Of a stretch of DNA of 33,363 nucleotides, positions 18,520 through 27,285 are shown in pieces. Where the stretch lies: assembly GCA_019911805.1 (NCBI GenBank), contig JAIOJV010000072.1, positions 1 to 33,363 of the forward strand, read 5' to 3'. The position numbers were made by a program, and so were the translations under genes. Below the pieces are notes generated by a model. That model had not been told where the DNA came from. It was given only the letters and a program-made list of their open reading frames with translations, and did not search any database. Origin of the DNA: Gammaproteobacteria bacterium. GTDB lineage: Bacteria; Pseudomonadota; Gammaproteobacteria; Thiohalobacterales; Thiohalobacteraceae. How positions within the stretch are numbered: the first letter of the stretch is position 1; every line of letters starts with the position of its first letter.

Positions 18520-19508
18520 GGACCCAGCACATCCGCCAACGCCCCCAACACACCCGACACTGAAATTCGATCCATGTACGGTGTTCCATAACTTGGGACA
18601 GAACCGTCTTCCGGCAGCAGACAGTGGATCATGGCGCTGTGGGTAAGTGGCGGCGAGCCACCGAACAGACCAAATGCCGGCACCCCGACCGCTGCCGCAA
18701 CATTGAGAAAACCGGTATCGTTACCGACATAGACCCGGCAGTCGGCGAGCAGCGCCATGGTATCGGCCACGCTCAACCCCAAAGCGTTCTGTACCGCCAT
18801 GCCTTGAACCTGTGCGCGTGCGATGATCTCGTCACCCAGCGCCCGCTCCCCGTCCCCGCCGATCAGGAATGCCGTCATGCCATAGCGTTGTGCCAGCACA
18901 CCGGCGAGCTCGGCAAAGCGCGGTGCGCCCCATTGCTTGTACGGCTCGCTGGTGCCTATACCCAACGCCACCCAGGGCCTGGCGACCGTGCCGAACTGCA
19001 ACTGGATATGCGTACTGGCGTCCGCCGCGATCCTGAGGTGCGCCGTTGACGGCTTCATCCCATGTGCGTGCAGCAGCAGATCGGCCTTGTCGATCGGATG
19101 CAATAATTTCTGATCGGCCGTCAGCAGCAGTGGCCTGTTGAGTAACAGACGCGCGCCACCGCTCGTATAACCGATACGCAGCGGAATACCGGCCAACCAC
19201 GCCGCCAACGCATAGCGGGTGCTATCGTGCAGTATCCAGACGGCATCGAAATGGTGTGTACGCAATTGTCTGGCCAGTCGCAAGAAACCGAACAGTCCCG
19301 CATGACGCCCCCCATGATCGCGTTCCAGGCATAGCACTTCGGATACGTGCGGATCCGCGGCAAACAGGTGGTCGGCGCGCGCACGCGCCTTGGTCAGCAC
19401 CGTGACGGCCGCCTCGGGAGTCTGCTGGGCGATCGCGTGGATATGCGGCAGATGCCAGACCATATCGCCAATGCCAGGCAACGGCTGTATGACCAGGGTT
19501 CCACTCAC
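18516..19508 (-). CDS. glycosyltransferase family 9
   Basis: A 330-residue GT9 protein starting at GTG 19508, which overlaps the upstream gene's stop (GTGA). It has the N-terminal LVIQPLPGIGDMVWHLPHIHAI, the middle GIGTSEPYKQWG and the donor-site VGNDTGFLNVAAAVGVPAFGLFGG. Compared with the other two GT9 proteins here, the segment around GIGDMVWHLP is variant, so its donor may not be ADP-heptose. It is coupled to the GT4 gene upstream and converges on the DUF6165 gene with a four-base overlap of stop codons. Confidence 0.86.
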   Translation of the reverse strand: MSGTLVIQPLPGIGDMVWHLPHIHAIAQQTPEAAVTVLTKARARADHLFAADPHVSEVLCLERDHGGRHAGLFGFLRLARQLRTHHFDAVWILHDSTRYALAAWLAGIPLRIGYTSGGARLLLNRPLLLTADQKLLHPIDKADLLLHAHGMKPSTAHLRIAADASTHIQLQFGTVARPWVALGIGTSEPYKQWGAPRFAELAGVLAQRYGMTAFLIGGDGERALGDEIIARAQVQGMAVQNALGLSVADTMALLADCRVYVGNDTGFLNVAAAVGVPAFGLFGGSPPLTHSAMIHCLLPEDGSVPSYGTPYMDRISVSGVLGALADVLGP

Positions 19509-20623
19509 GGCGCAGCAGCCAGTGTTTGATACAGCTCGAGCGTACTATCGAGCATGCGCTGCAGCGTATAGGGCTGCCCCTCCGGCACCACCCGCGCGCG
19601 GCCGAGGAAGTCCTGCACCTTGGCGACCAGCAGATCGCGGTTGCCCGGCACCACGCAGCCTTCCGGGAATACCCGGTTCAACACCTCGCCGACCCCACCG
19701 TGCTCGTAGCCGATGACGGGTACACCCATGCTGAGCGCCTCGAGCACCGTGCGACCGAAGGATTCCGGCTGGCTCGACAGCGACAGGACGAGATTGGAGC
19801 TGGCGTAGATCTCACGCATGTCCATGCGCTGACCCGTGAAGGTAATATGCTCGGCAACACCGCGCTTGGCGATGCGCTGGCGCAACGACTCGGCATAGCG
19901 ATGCCGCCGTGGGTCCTCGCCGCCGACGATCAGCCCATGTACCTGGATGCCCTTGGCGACCAGCGTGGCGATGAGGTCGATGAAATCCTCGTGTCCCTTG
20001 AGGCGCGTCAGCCGCCCCGGCAGCGTGAGCACGAAGCGGTCGAGCAGACAGGGGTGTTCGTCGAACCAGCGCTGTGACCAGGAGTGTGGCGGCCGGTGGC
20101 CGTAGGGAAACATCCGCGGATCGGCGCCGCGCGGGATGACGACGATGCGTGCCGGATCGGTCCGGGGATAGTTGTCGAGGATGTAGCGGCGCGCCGTCTC
20201 GGAGACGGCGATGACACGCTCGCCACGCGTCATGACGGCGCTGTAGCGGCTCACCGAATACAGCCCATGCACCGTGGTCACGAGGCGTGGGCGACTGCGC
20301 GGATCCATGCGCTTCCAGGCACGGTAGGCGACCCAGGCCGGCACGCGTGAGCGTACGTGCAGGATGTCAACGTTCTCCGCGCGCAGCCACGCGCGCAGTC
20401 GTCCGACCAGGCGCAGGGTCAGCAACGACTTGCGGTCCACCGGCCAGGTGACGTGCTCGCTGCCGCGACCGGTGAGGCGCGAGACCAGCTGCCCGCCCGC
20501 CGACATCACGATGGAGCGGTGCCCGGCCGCGACCAGCGCGTCGGCCACCTCCAGCGTACCACGCTCCACGCCGCCACCCTCCAGGGCCGGCAGCATCTGC
20601 ACCACCGTCAGCGGGCGCGGCAT
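19505..20623 (-). CDS. glycosyltransferase family 4
   Basis: A 372-residue GT-B transferase. ATG 20623 begins MPRPLTVVQMLPALEGGGVERGTLEVADAL, the usual acceptor-side start; the frame above it is repeat read-through. The donor side has LPGRLTRLKGHEDFIDL and an EX7E pair in QPESFGRTVLEALSMGVPVIGYEHGG. It is related to WaaG-like and other LPS core transferases. It overlaps the GT9 gene by four bases, so the pair is probably translated together. The sugar specificity is open. Confidence 0.88.
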   Translation of the reverse strand: MPRPLTVVQMLPALEGGGVERGTLEVADALVAAGHRSIVMSAGGQLVSRLTGRGSEHVTWPVDRKSLLTLRLVGRLRAWLRAENVDILHVRSRVPAWVAYRAWKRMDPRSRPRLVTTVHGLYSVSRYSAVMTRGERVIAVSETARRYILDNYPRTDPARIVVIPRGADPRMFPYGHRPPHSWSQRWFDEHPCLLDRFVLTLPGRLTRLKGHEDFIDLIATLVAKGIQVHGLIVGGEDPRRHRYAESLRQRIAKRGVAEHITFTGQRMDMREIYASSNLVLSLSSQPESFGRTVLEALSMGVPVIGYEHGGVGEVLNRVFPEGCVVPGNRDLLVAKVQDFLGRARVVPEGQPYTLQRMLDSTLELYQTLAAAP

Positions 20624-21119
20624 GGCATGCGCTCGCGGGCAGAAGAAGGATTGGCCACGGAACCACACGGAAGGACACGGAATGAAAAACTGCTGTATCC
20701 CCACCTTCCGTGTATTTCCGTGTGGCTCCGTGACCGACTGGCAGACTCGCAGGGCGTGTCGGGCCGCAGGCTGACGCGCCGATCCGGGTGTCGATGGTGC
20801 GTCGCTGCGCTGACGCACCCTGCGGGATTTGCATTCATTCGGTATCTCGGGATTCGGGGTTTGGCGATACGTGTGCGGCAGAACATGCGTGCCGGCCGGT
20901 GCGTCACCACACCAGCACACCTTCCAGCCAGTGGCCACGGAACCACACGGAAGGGCGTGGAATGAAAAACCGCTGTATTCCCGCCTTCCGTGTATTTCCG
21001 TGTGCTTCCGTGGTCGACTGGCATCTTTGTTCTTACCTGTTGCGTAGGGTGCGTCGAGGCGCAGCCTGACGCACCGGGACACCGCGCCACGGTGCGTCGC
21101 GTGCGCCGACGCACCCTAC
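20624..21119. repeat. cluster of family A and B palindromes (A2, B5, A3, B1)
   Basis: Four elements follow one another: A2 at 20653-20735, a degenerate B5 at 20749-20825, A3 at 20933-21015 and B1 at 21044-21119. A2 and A3 are close copies that share even their interior (AATGAAAAAC then GCTGTAT) and the following GACTGGCA. B1 has outer arms GTAGGGTGCGTCG and CGACGCACCCTAC. The interval 20826-20932 between them holds nothing recognisable. The promoter of the GT4 gene must lie in this cluster. Confidence 0.88.
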
Positions 21120-22075
21120 GAGGCGTAGGCATCCGCGGCGAAGAACCGCGCCAGGATCGCGCGCGCGGCGCGCGCCGCCTCATTGAAGGGCTGCCGCGGG
21201 GCGCGCAGCTCGGTGCCGTCCAGCCAGCGTGCATAGGTCGTCAGCAGGCCCTCGGCCACCAGCGCCTCCACGCCGCGCACGACCCGGTCGCGGCCGCGCG
21301 CCGGGACCTCCAGCAGGCCGACCGCGGCGCCCGAGGTCAGTGCCTCGTAGATCATGGACACGCTGTCGGCGCTCACCCAGACGGTGCCGGCCCAGGCGAG
21401 CTGTGCGGGCAACCAGTCCGGCGCCGTGGTCTCGCCGGGCACCAATTCGATACATTCCGGGTCGACCTGTGGGCGCAGCGCAGTGAGCACCTCCGCCGGC
21501 GTGCGGCGCGAGGTCGTCAACACCCAGCGCCGCGCCGCATCGTGGGCGACGATGGTGCGCACCTGCTCCACCAGTCGTGGCGTGGACCAGGCGTGATGCT
21601 TCGACGGCCCACCGAGCAGGATCAGGCCCTGCCGCGGGTCCTTGGCCACGCCCGGCCGCACCCGGTTGAGCACACCGCGCGTCACCAGTACGTTGCCGGC
21701 GGCGCGCGGGCGGTCGTGCGCCGGTACGACGCACAGGTCGAAGCAGCCACCTGGCAGCGTCGGCCGCATCAGCACCACGGCCCGCCCGCCCCGCGCGCGG
21801 CGCGCCGCGAGTAGTGGCCAGTGAGTCGCGTGCCCCGCGCCGAGCAGGAGATCCGGCGCCGGCAGCGCCCGCCCCCAGGGAAAGCGCCGCGCCAGCCAGG
21901 CCCCGACGGCCGCGATCTCGCCCGGCACCGGCAGGTCGTGCACCTCCACCGGCCGCAGGACGCGCAGTGCCTGCACCAGCCCCGCGCTCTGGTTCTCATG
22001 CCCGGGCTTGCCGTCGATGAAGCGCCATATGGTTAAGGGACGAGGTGCCAGGGACGAGGTGCTAGGTTGGGTCAT
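21116..22075 (-). CDS. ELM1/DUF1022-like glycosyltransferase-fold protein
   Basis: A 319-residue protein with the start WRFIDGKPGHENQSAGLVQAL and the C-terminal WVSADSVSMIYEALTSGAAVGLLEVP, both hallmarks of the Mito_fiss_Elm1 family. Bacterial members usually sit in LPS or lipid A loci and have a GT-B-like fold; no activity is established for them. There is no signal peptide. The first dozen codons (from ATG 22075) lie in a short repeat (GGACGAGGTGC twice), and the TAG stop lies in the arm of palindrome B1, so both ends of the gene are shaped by repeats. The true start could be slightly further in. Confidence 0.83.
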   Translation of the reverse strand: MTQPSTSSLAPRPLTIWRFIDGKPGHENQSAGLVQALRVLRPVEVHDLPVPGEIAAVGAWLARRFPWGRALPAPDLLLGAGHATHWPLLAARRARGGRAVVLMRPTLPGGCFDLCVVPAHDRPRAAGNVLVTRGVLNRVRPGVAKDPRQGLILLGGPSKHHAWSTPRLVEQVRTIVAHDAARRWVLTTSRRTPAEVLTALRPQVDPECIELVPGETTAPDWLPAQLAWAGTVWVSADSVSMIYEALTSGAAVGLLEVPARGRDRVVRGVEALVAEGLLTTYARWLDGTELRAPRQPFNEAARAARAILARFFAADAYAS

Positions 22076-22489
22076 CTAAGGGCCGAGGTCCTTGAGCCGA
22101 GGTTCGCGGGTGATTCATCCTAAAACCCGTATCTACCACGGAATCACGCGGAAAAGCACGGACGTGCTCGAACAGTGCGCACGGAGGCCCGCGGGGCGAT
22201 GAAACACCTGTTGCATTGACACGCTGCCTTTCAACGTCTTCCGTACGCTTCCGCGGCTGAAATGAGCTTTTAAGGTTTATTCAGCCTGTAGGGTGCGTCG
22301 GCGCAGCGACCCACCGAATACCCTCGGCGCTGGTGGTGCGTCAGGCTTCGCCTCGGCGCACCCTACGATTGTTCCTGTGCTCGCAAACTCGCGGGTGCCG
22401 TGTCGCTGCGCCCCTCGCAATGACGAATAAATCACAGGTTCCTTTATCCAGTCAGCAGGCAGTGGCCGGCCTTTCCTCGGCCCTAGAAC
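22076..22489. repeat. intergenic interval with diverged A and B palindromes and a D-type flank
   Basis: A degenerate family A palindrome (A8) spans 22135-22258 with arms ACCACGGAATCACGCGG and the matching CTTCCGTACGCTTCCGCGG. B2 spans 22288-22366 with arms GTAGGGTGCGTCGG and CGGCGCACCCTAC. Motifs GGGACGAGGTGCTAGG / AGGGCCGAGG near 22036-22100 face complementary CCTCGGCCCTAG / CTAGTCCCT at 22475-22498. No gene was seen. Confidence 0.75.
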
Positions 22490-22714
22490 CTAGTCCCTGT
22501 CCGTCAACACATAATCCGCACTGCAATACGGACACCTGGCCTTCCCGGTCGCCTCAATAGGCAAATATACGCGTGGATGCGAGTTCCACAGGCTCATGCT
22601 GTCCATCGGGCAATGCAGCGGCAGGTCGGCACGCGTGACCTCGTAGCAGTTCTGCGCATTGGGTTCGATGTATCTGCCGCTGCCCACAGCCGCGGCGGTG
22701 TTCGGGTTGGTCAT
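22490..22714 (-). CDS. CHCC zinc-finger domain protein (NDUFS6-like)
   Basis: A 74-residue protein with the zf-CHCC pattern: Cys35 in LHCPM, His46 in NSHPRVYLP, then Cys61 and Cys64 in CPYC. The fold binds one zinc and is related to the small complex I subunit NDUFS6, but the function of the bacterial proteins is unknown. ATG 22714 follows GGAGAA; upstream frame is repeat. It follows ilvE on the same strand, an arrangement conserved in many gammaproteobacteria and betaproteobacteria. Its TAG stop lies in a short repeat arm. Confidence 0.88.
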   Translation of the reverse strand: MTNPNTAAAVGSGRYIEPNAQNCYEVTRADLPLHCPMDSMSLWNSHPRVYLPIEATGKARCPYCSADYVLTDRD

Positions 22715-22730
22715 TGGTTTTCTCCAAAAA

Positions 22731-22834
22731 TGGGATTCGGGATTCGGGATTCGGCAAAACCCGCAACCTTCCTTTCTCTGAATCCTGAATCCTGAATCCC
22801 GACCCCCGAATCCCGACCCCCGAATCCCGAATCC
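22731..22834. repeat. D-type heptamer inverted repeat (GGGATTC)
   Basis: Left arm 22731-22754 holds three copies of GGGATTC. The right arm, 22788-22834, holds the complementary GAATCCT/GAATCCC units interrupted by GACCCCC. It lies between ilvE and the zinc-finger gene, so the shared transcript would carry a long hairpin. Confidence 0.9.
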
Positions 22835-22840
22835 AAACAA

Positions 22841-23761
22841 CTACACCACCGTCAGCCACTCCCGGCGTCCGGGATGTCGCCCGTGCACCAGATCGAAATA
22901 GGTCTTCTGCAGCTGCGTGGTGATCGGGCCGCGCGTGCCGGCGCCGATGGCGCGGCCGTCGACTTCGCGGATCGGTGTGACCTCGGCAGCGGTGCCGGTG
23001 AAGAAGGCCTCGTCGGCGATGTACACCTCATCGCGGGTGATGCGCTTCTCCTTCACCGGGATGCCGGCCTCGGCGGCCAGCGTGAAGATCGTATCGCGGG
23101 TGATGCCGTCGAGCGCCGAGGTCAGGTCCGGCGTATAGATCGTACCGTTGCGCACGATGAAGATGTTCTCGCCGGAGCCCTCGGCCACGTAGCCCTCGTT
23201 GTCCAGCAGCATGGCCTCGTCATACCCCACCGACAGCGCCTCGCGCAGGGCCAGCATCGAGTTCATGTAGTTGCCGTTGGCCTTGGCCTTGCACATGGTG
23301 ATGTTCACGTGATGGCGCGTGAACGAAGAGGTCTTGATGCGGATACCGCGCTCCATGTTCTCGGCACCGAGATAGGCGCCCCAGGTCCAGGCGGCGATCA
23401 TGCAGTGGACCTTGAGGTTGTCGGCGCGCAGGCCCATACCCTCGGCGCCGTAGAAGCACATCGGCCGGATGTAGGCCGATTCCAGCTTATTCTCACGCAC
23501 CACGGCGCACTGCGCCGCATTGAGGGTCGCCTTGTCCCAGGGCATGGGCATCATAAGGATGTGCGCCGAGCGGAACAGCCGCTCGGTGTGCGCGTCGAGA
23601 CGAAAGATCGCCGTGCCCGCATCGGTCTTGTAGGCGCGCACGCCCTCGAACACGCCCATGCCGTAATGCAGGGTATGGGTGAGCACATGCACCTTGGCCT
23701 CACGCCAGGGCACCAGCTCCCCGTCCAGCCAGATGACGCCGTCACGGTCGGCCATCGACAT
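22841..23761 (-). CDS. ilvE: branched-chain amino acid aminotransferase
   Basis: A 306-residue class IV PLP aminotransferase. The catalytic lysine is expected in KAKANGNYMNS (about Lys160). Other family blocks are GMGVFEGVRAY at the start, EGYVAEGSGENIFIV, and AFFTGTAAEVTPI near the end. It interconverts valine, leucine and isoleucine with their 2-oxo acids using glutamate, in the cytoplasm. The ATG at 23761 follows AGAGGAGA; ATG 23755 is a close alternative. It lies 153 bases downstream of glnE and upstream of the zinc-finger gene. Confidence 0.97.
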   Translation of the reverse strand: MSMADRDGVIWLDGELVPWREAKVHVLTHTLHYGMGVFEGVRAYKTDAGTAIFRLDAHTERLFRSAHILMMPMPWDKATLNAAQCAVVRENKLESAYIRPMCFYGAEGMGLRADNLKVHCMIAAWTWGAYLGAENMERGIRIKTSSFTRHHVNITMCKAKANGNYMNSMLALREALSVGYDEAMLLDNEGYVAEGSGENIFIVRNGTIYTPDLTSALDGITRDTIFTLAAEAGIPVKEKRITRDEVYIADEAFFTGTAAEVTPIREVDGRAIGAGTRGPITTQLQKTYFDLVHGRHPGRREWLTVV

Positions 23762-23792
23762 CGTACGTCTCCTCTTTCAATTCAGTGACAAT

Positions 23793-23912
23793 AGACGAGA
23801 GACAACGTGCAAGAGGCAAGAGGCAAGTCCTGAAGGACGCCGCTTTCTACTTGCCTTTTGCACCTTGTCTCTCGCCTCTTGCCTCTCTTGCACCTTGTCT
23901 CTTACTTCTTGT
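23793..23912. repeat. D-type heptamer inverted repeat (AAGAGGC)
   Basis: Left arm 23793-23830 includes GCAAGAGGCAAGAGGCAAG; the right arm 23850-23910 includes two TTGCACCTTGTCTC blocks and CGCCTCTTGCCTCT. It fills the glnE-ilvE gap and ends three bases from the glnE stop. A related tract occurs at 30304-30410. Confidence 0.88.
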
Positions 23913-23914
23913 AT

Positions 23915-26821
23915 CTATTCCATGATTTCGCGCCACAGCGCCGCCACCCGCGCGCGCAGCGCGGCGAATTCCCCGGCATCCACGACGGGCGGCAGTTCCT
24001 GCAGCGTCAGTTCGTGCACGCGCTTGCGGAAGGCCCGGTAGGCGTCGGCCAGCAGGACGGTCGCCTCGGGCGCCAGCAGACCCTCCGCCCCGAGCGTCTC
24101 CAGCAGGCGGATATTGTCACTCCAGACCAGCAGCTTGGGGTGCGCGTGGGCATACCGCAGGACGTGGTATTGCACCATAAATTCGATATCGGCGATACCA
24201 CCGACCCCTTGTTTGAGGTCGAAGTGGGCAGGGTCGTGCCGCACCAACTCCTGGCGCATGCGTTCGCGCATGTCGCACACCTCGGCGCGCAACGTGTCGG
24301 GGTCGCGCCGACGACGCAGCACGGCGCGGCGGACCGCGGCGAACGCCGCGGCAAGCCCGGCATCGCCGGCGACCACGCGGGCCCGCACCAGGGCCTGGTG
24401 CTCCCAGGTCCAGGCATCCTTCTCCTGATAATCCCGGAAGGCCTCCAGGCTGGTGACCAGCAGTCCCGAGGCACCACTCGGCCGCAGGCGCATATCCACC
24501 TCGTAGAGCACACCGGCGGGGGTCAGCGTATTCAGGAAATGGATGATGCGCTGACCCAGGCGCACGAAGAAGACCGAATTATCCACCACCTTCGGCCCGT
24601 CGGTGACCTGCCCGCTACCGTGACTGGCGTGGATGAACACCAGGTCCAGGTCCGATCCATAACTCAGTTCGATGCCGCCGAGCTTGCCGTAGGCGACAAT
24701 GGCGAAACCGGTCGGATGGTGGGCGCCGCCGCGTCGCTGGCCCGGCTCGCCGTGGCGCGCCGCCAGCTGCCGCCAGCACAGGGTCAGTACCCGCTCGAGG
24801 ATCACCTCGGCGATGTCGGTGAGGTAGTCGCTGACCACCATCAGCGGTGTGGCACCGACGATGTCGGCTGCCGCCACCCGCATCACCGCGGCCTGCTGAA
24901 ACTGCCGCAGGGTATCCATCTGCCGTTCCAGATCCAGCGCGTCGACGTCCGCCAGCCGCGCCGCGAGCTGGGCCTCCAGATCGGCGCGGCGCAGCGGCGC
25001 ATAGAGCTGGCGGGGATCCAGCAGCTCGTCGAGCAGCAACGGGTGGCGGGCCAGCTGCGCGGCGATCCAGGGGCTGGCCGCGCACAGCCGGACCAGCTGC
25101 GACAGGGCCATGGGGTGCTCCACCAACAGCGCCAGGTAGGCGCTGCGTCCCGCGATGGACTCGATCACCTGCATGACGCGGGCGAAGGTCGGGGTCGGCT
25201 CCGTCGTCTCCATTACCGCCGCCAGCAGCAGCGGCATCAGCCGGTCCAGGCGGGCACGGCCCCGACTGCCCATGCCCCGCAGGGCGGCGCTGTCCTGAAA
25301 CGCCGTCAGCAGCCGCAGCGCCTCGTCGCAGTCCTCACAGCCGCGCCCGGTCAGCAGCCGCCGCGCCGCCGCCTCATCCAGATGACCCGCCCACAGGGCC
25401 TCGAGATCCGCATTCGGGGCGGCGGCCGCCTGGGTCACCGCCTGGGGGGCGGCAAACACCTGCTGAAACTGACCATCGACGAAGCGACGATGCCCGTCCA
25501 GCGCCCGTAGGAATGCCTTCCAGTCGGGAAAGCCCAGGCTGAAGGCGAGCCGCAGCCGCCCGGTTTCGTGCTCGGGCAGGTGGTGGGTCTGCTCGTCGGC
25601 ATACGCCTGCAGGCGGTTCTCCACCCGCCGCAGGAAACGGTAGGCCGCGGCGAGACGCTCCACCGCGAATCCCGGCAGCAGGCCGCGCCCCGCCAGGTGC
25701 CTCAACGCCGGCAGCAGGCCACGCTCGCGCAGAATCGGTTCGCGACCGCCGCGCACCAGCTGGAAGGCCTGGACGATGAACTCCACCTCGCGGATGCCAC
25801 CCGGGCCGAGCTTGATGTCGTCGTGCAGGCCGTAACGCTCCACCTCGCCGCGGATCAGCGCCTTCATCTCGCGCAGCTGCTCGAAGGCACCGAAGTCCAG
25901 ATAACGGCGATAGACGAACGGCCGCAGCAGGTCCGCCAGCTCCGCCGCGTCCTGCGCGTCACCGGCGACCGGCCGCGCCTTGACCATGGCGTAGCGCTCC
26001 CATTCGCGGCCCTGCGACTGGTAGTAGTCCTCCAGCGCCGCGAAGCTCATGGCCAACGGCCCGCTGTCGCCGAAGGGGCGCAGACGCATGTCGACCCGAT
26101 AGACGAAACCCTCCGGCGTCAGGTCGTCCAGCACCTGGATGAGGTCGCGGGCCAGAAGGTTGAAGAATTCCTCATCGCCAAGCTGCGGCCGGCCGCGGCG
26201 CCGACCGGGTCCCGGGCCCGCCTCGGGATAGGCGAAGATGAGATCGATGTCGGACGAGAAGTTGAGCTCGCGCGCACCCAGCTTGCCCATGCCGAGCACC
26301 ACCAGCCCCTGCGGGCGCCCGGTGGCGGTCCGGGGCGTACCATAAACACGGCACTGCCAGGCATGCAGCCGCTCCAGCGCCACCTGCACGCAGGCATCGG
26401 CCAGCGCCGACAGGTCCTCGAGGACCTCGTCGACCGGCGCCCAGCCGGCCAGGTCGCGCCAGGCGATACGTACCAGCTCGCGCCGGCGCAGGCGCCGCAG
26501 GGCGGTGCCGAGTGCGCCCGCATCCGTCACGGCGGCGACGGCGGCCTGTGCCTTGGTCCGCATCTCCCCACGGGCGTAGTCGCCCAGCAGATCACCGCTG
26601 GCCAGCAACTCGCCGATCAGTCCCGGGTTGCGCACACAGGCCAGGGCGACGAAATCGCTGACGGCCCAGACCCGGCCGAGATAGCGCAGGAAGTCGGCGT
26701 TGTGCGGCGGCTCGATGCCGGCCTCGGCGGCGGCCACGCAATAGTCGTCCCAATGACGCTGCACCGGGGCGCACAGTGCCTCAGGCAGGTCTCGCGTCAC
26801 GGCATCTGTCGACTGGTTCAC
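23915..26821 (-). CDS. glnE: bifunctional glutamine synthetase adenylyltransferase/deadenylase
   Basis: A 968-residue protein (E. coli 946) that adds and removes AMP on glutamine synthetase in response to PII. It has two nucleotidyltransferase domains. The first has LGMGKLGARELNFSSDIDLIF with Asp191 and Asp193; the second has AYGKLGGIELSYGSDLDLVF around residue 720. Each is followed by a helical domain with conserved KxGPGGIREVEF- and KQGVGGIADIEF-type segments. GTG 26821 is chosen with GGAG ten bases upstream; the open frame to 26890 runs into a repeat. The frame is intact throughout. Confidence 0.96.
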   Translation of the reverse strand: MNQSTDAVTRDLPEALCAPVQRHWDDYCVAAAEAGIEPPHNADFLRYLGRVWAVSDFVALACVRNPGLIGELLASGDLLGDYARGEMRTKAQAAVAAVTDAGALGTALRRLRRRELVRIAWRDLAGWAPVDEVLEDLSALADACVQVALERLHAWQCRVYGTPRTATGRPQGLVVLGMGKLGARELNFSSDIDLIFAYPEAGPGPGRRRGRPQLGDEEFFNLLARDLIQVLDDLTPEGFVYRVDMRLRPFGDSGPLAMSFAALEDYYQSQGREWERYAMVKARPVAGDAQDAAELADLLRPFVYRRYLDFGAFEQLREMKALIRGEVERYGLHDDIKLGPGGIREVEFIVQAFQLVRGGREPILRERGLLPALRHLAGRGLLPGFAVERLAAAYRFLRRVENRLQAYADEQTHHLPEHETGRLRLAFSLGFPDWKAFLRALDGHRRFVDGQFQQVFAAPQAVTQAAAAPNADLEALWAGHLDEAAARRLLTGRGCEDCDEALRLLTAFQDSAALRGMGSRGRARLDRLMPLLLAAVMETTEPTPTFARVMQVIESIAGRSAYLALLVEHPMALSQLVRLCAASPWIAAQLARHPLLLDELLDPRQLYAPLRRADLEAQLAARLADVDALDLERQMDTLRQFQQAAVMRVAAADIVGATPLMVVSDYLTDIAEVILERVLTLCWRQLAARHGEPGQRRGGAHHPTGFAIVAYGKLGGIELSYGSDLDLVFIHASHGSGQVTDGPKVVDNSVFFVRLGQRIIHFLNTLTPAGVLYEVDMRLRPSGASGLLVTSLEAFRDYQEKDAWTWEHQALVRARVVAGDAGLAAAFAAVRRAVLRRRRDPDTLRAEVCDMRERMRQELVRHDPAHFDLKQGVGGIADIEFMVQYHVLRYAHAHPKLLVWSDNIRLLETLGAEGLLAPEATVLLADAYRAFRKRVHELTLQELPPVVDAGEFAALRARVAALWREIME

Positions 26822-27285
26822 AAAACGGGTTCTCCGACTGTACCTATCTGCACGGCCCGCGCTGGCGGGATGCGCAACCGCTATGGCCACGGAAGCACAC
26901 GGAAATACACGGAAAGTAAGACCGGCCGCACTCCCCCCTCCGTGTCATTCCATGTACTTCCGTAGCCACCCTGAGCAACGCCATGGCCACGGAAACACAC
27001 GGAAGTACACGGAACACAAACCCTGCCGCACATCCATATTCCGTGTCCTTCCGTGTGTTTCCGTGGCCATTCCGGGCAGGGGACGGGCGCTCGCCGGGGC
27101 CGCCGCAGGCAACCGGCCACCATTGTCGCGGATCGCGCGGTGTCTTGGCGAGCCCGGTCGCCGCGGGATTCAAGACCGCCCTGGTGGCGCCGAAACCTTA
27201 GGGACCGGCGCCGTTGCCCAGCAGCTCCCGTCCCGCCCGACGGAACCGCCGACCGCAGCCACCGACACGCTCACGGGGAACCCAG
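26822..27285. repeat. two adjacent family A palindromes (A4, A5) between glnE and pilU
   Basis: A4 spans 26885-26968 with a partly decayed right arm. A5 spans 26985-27068 with nearly perfect 30-base arms (left 26985-27014, right 27039-27068). They lie head to tail 16 bases apart. The remaining 27069-27285, GC-rich, holds the unseen pilU promoter and no recognisable gene. Confidence 0.88.

Noticed and set aside
23858-26965. Long plus-strand frames opposite glnE
   Set aside because: They mirror the GC-rich codon pattern of glnE, are rich in Arg, Gly and Gln and have no recognisable domain.
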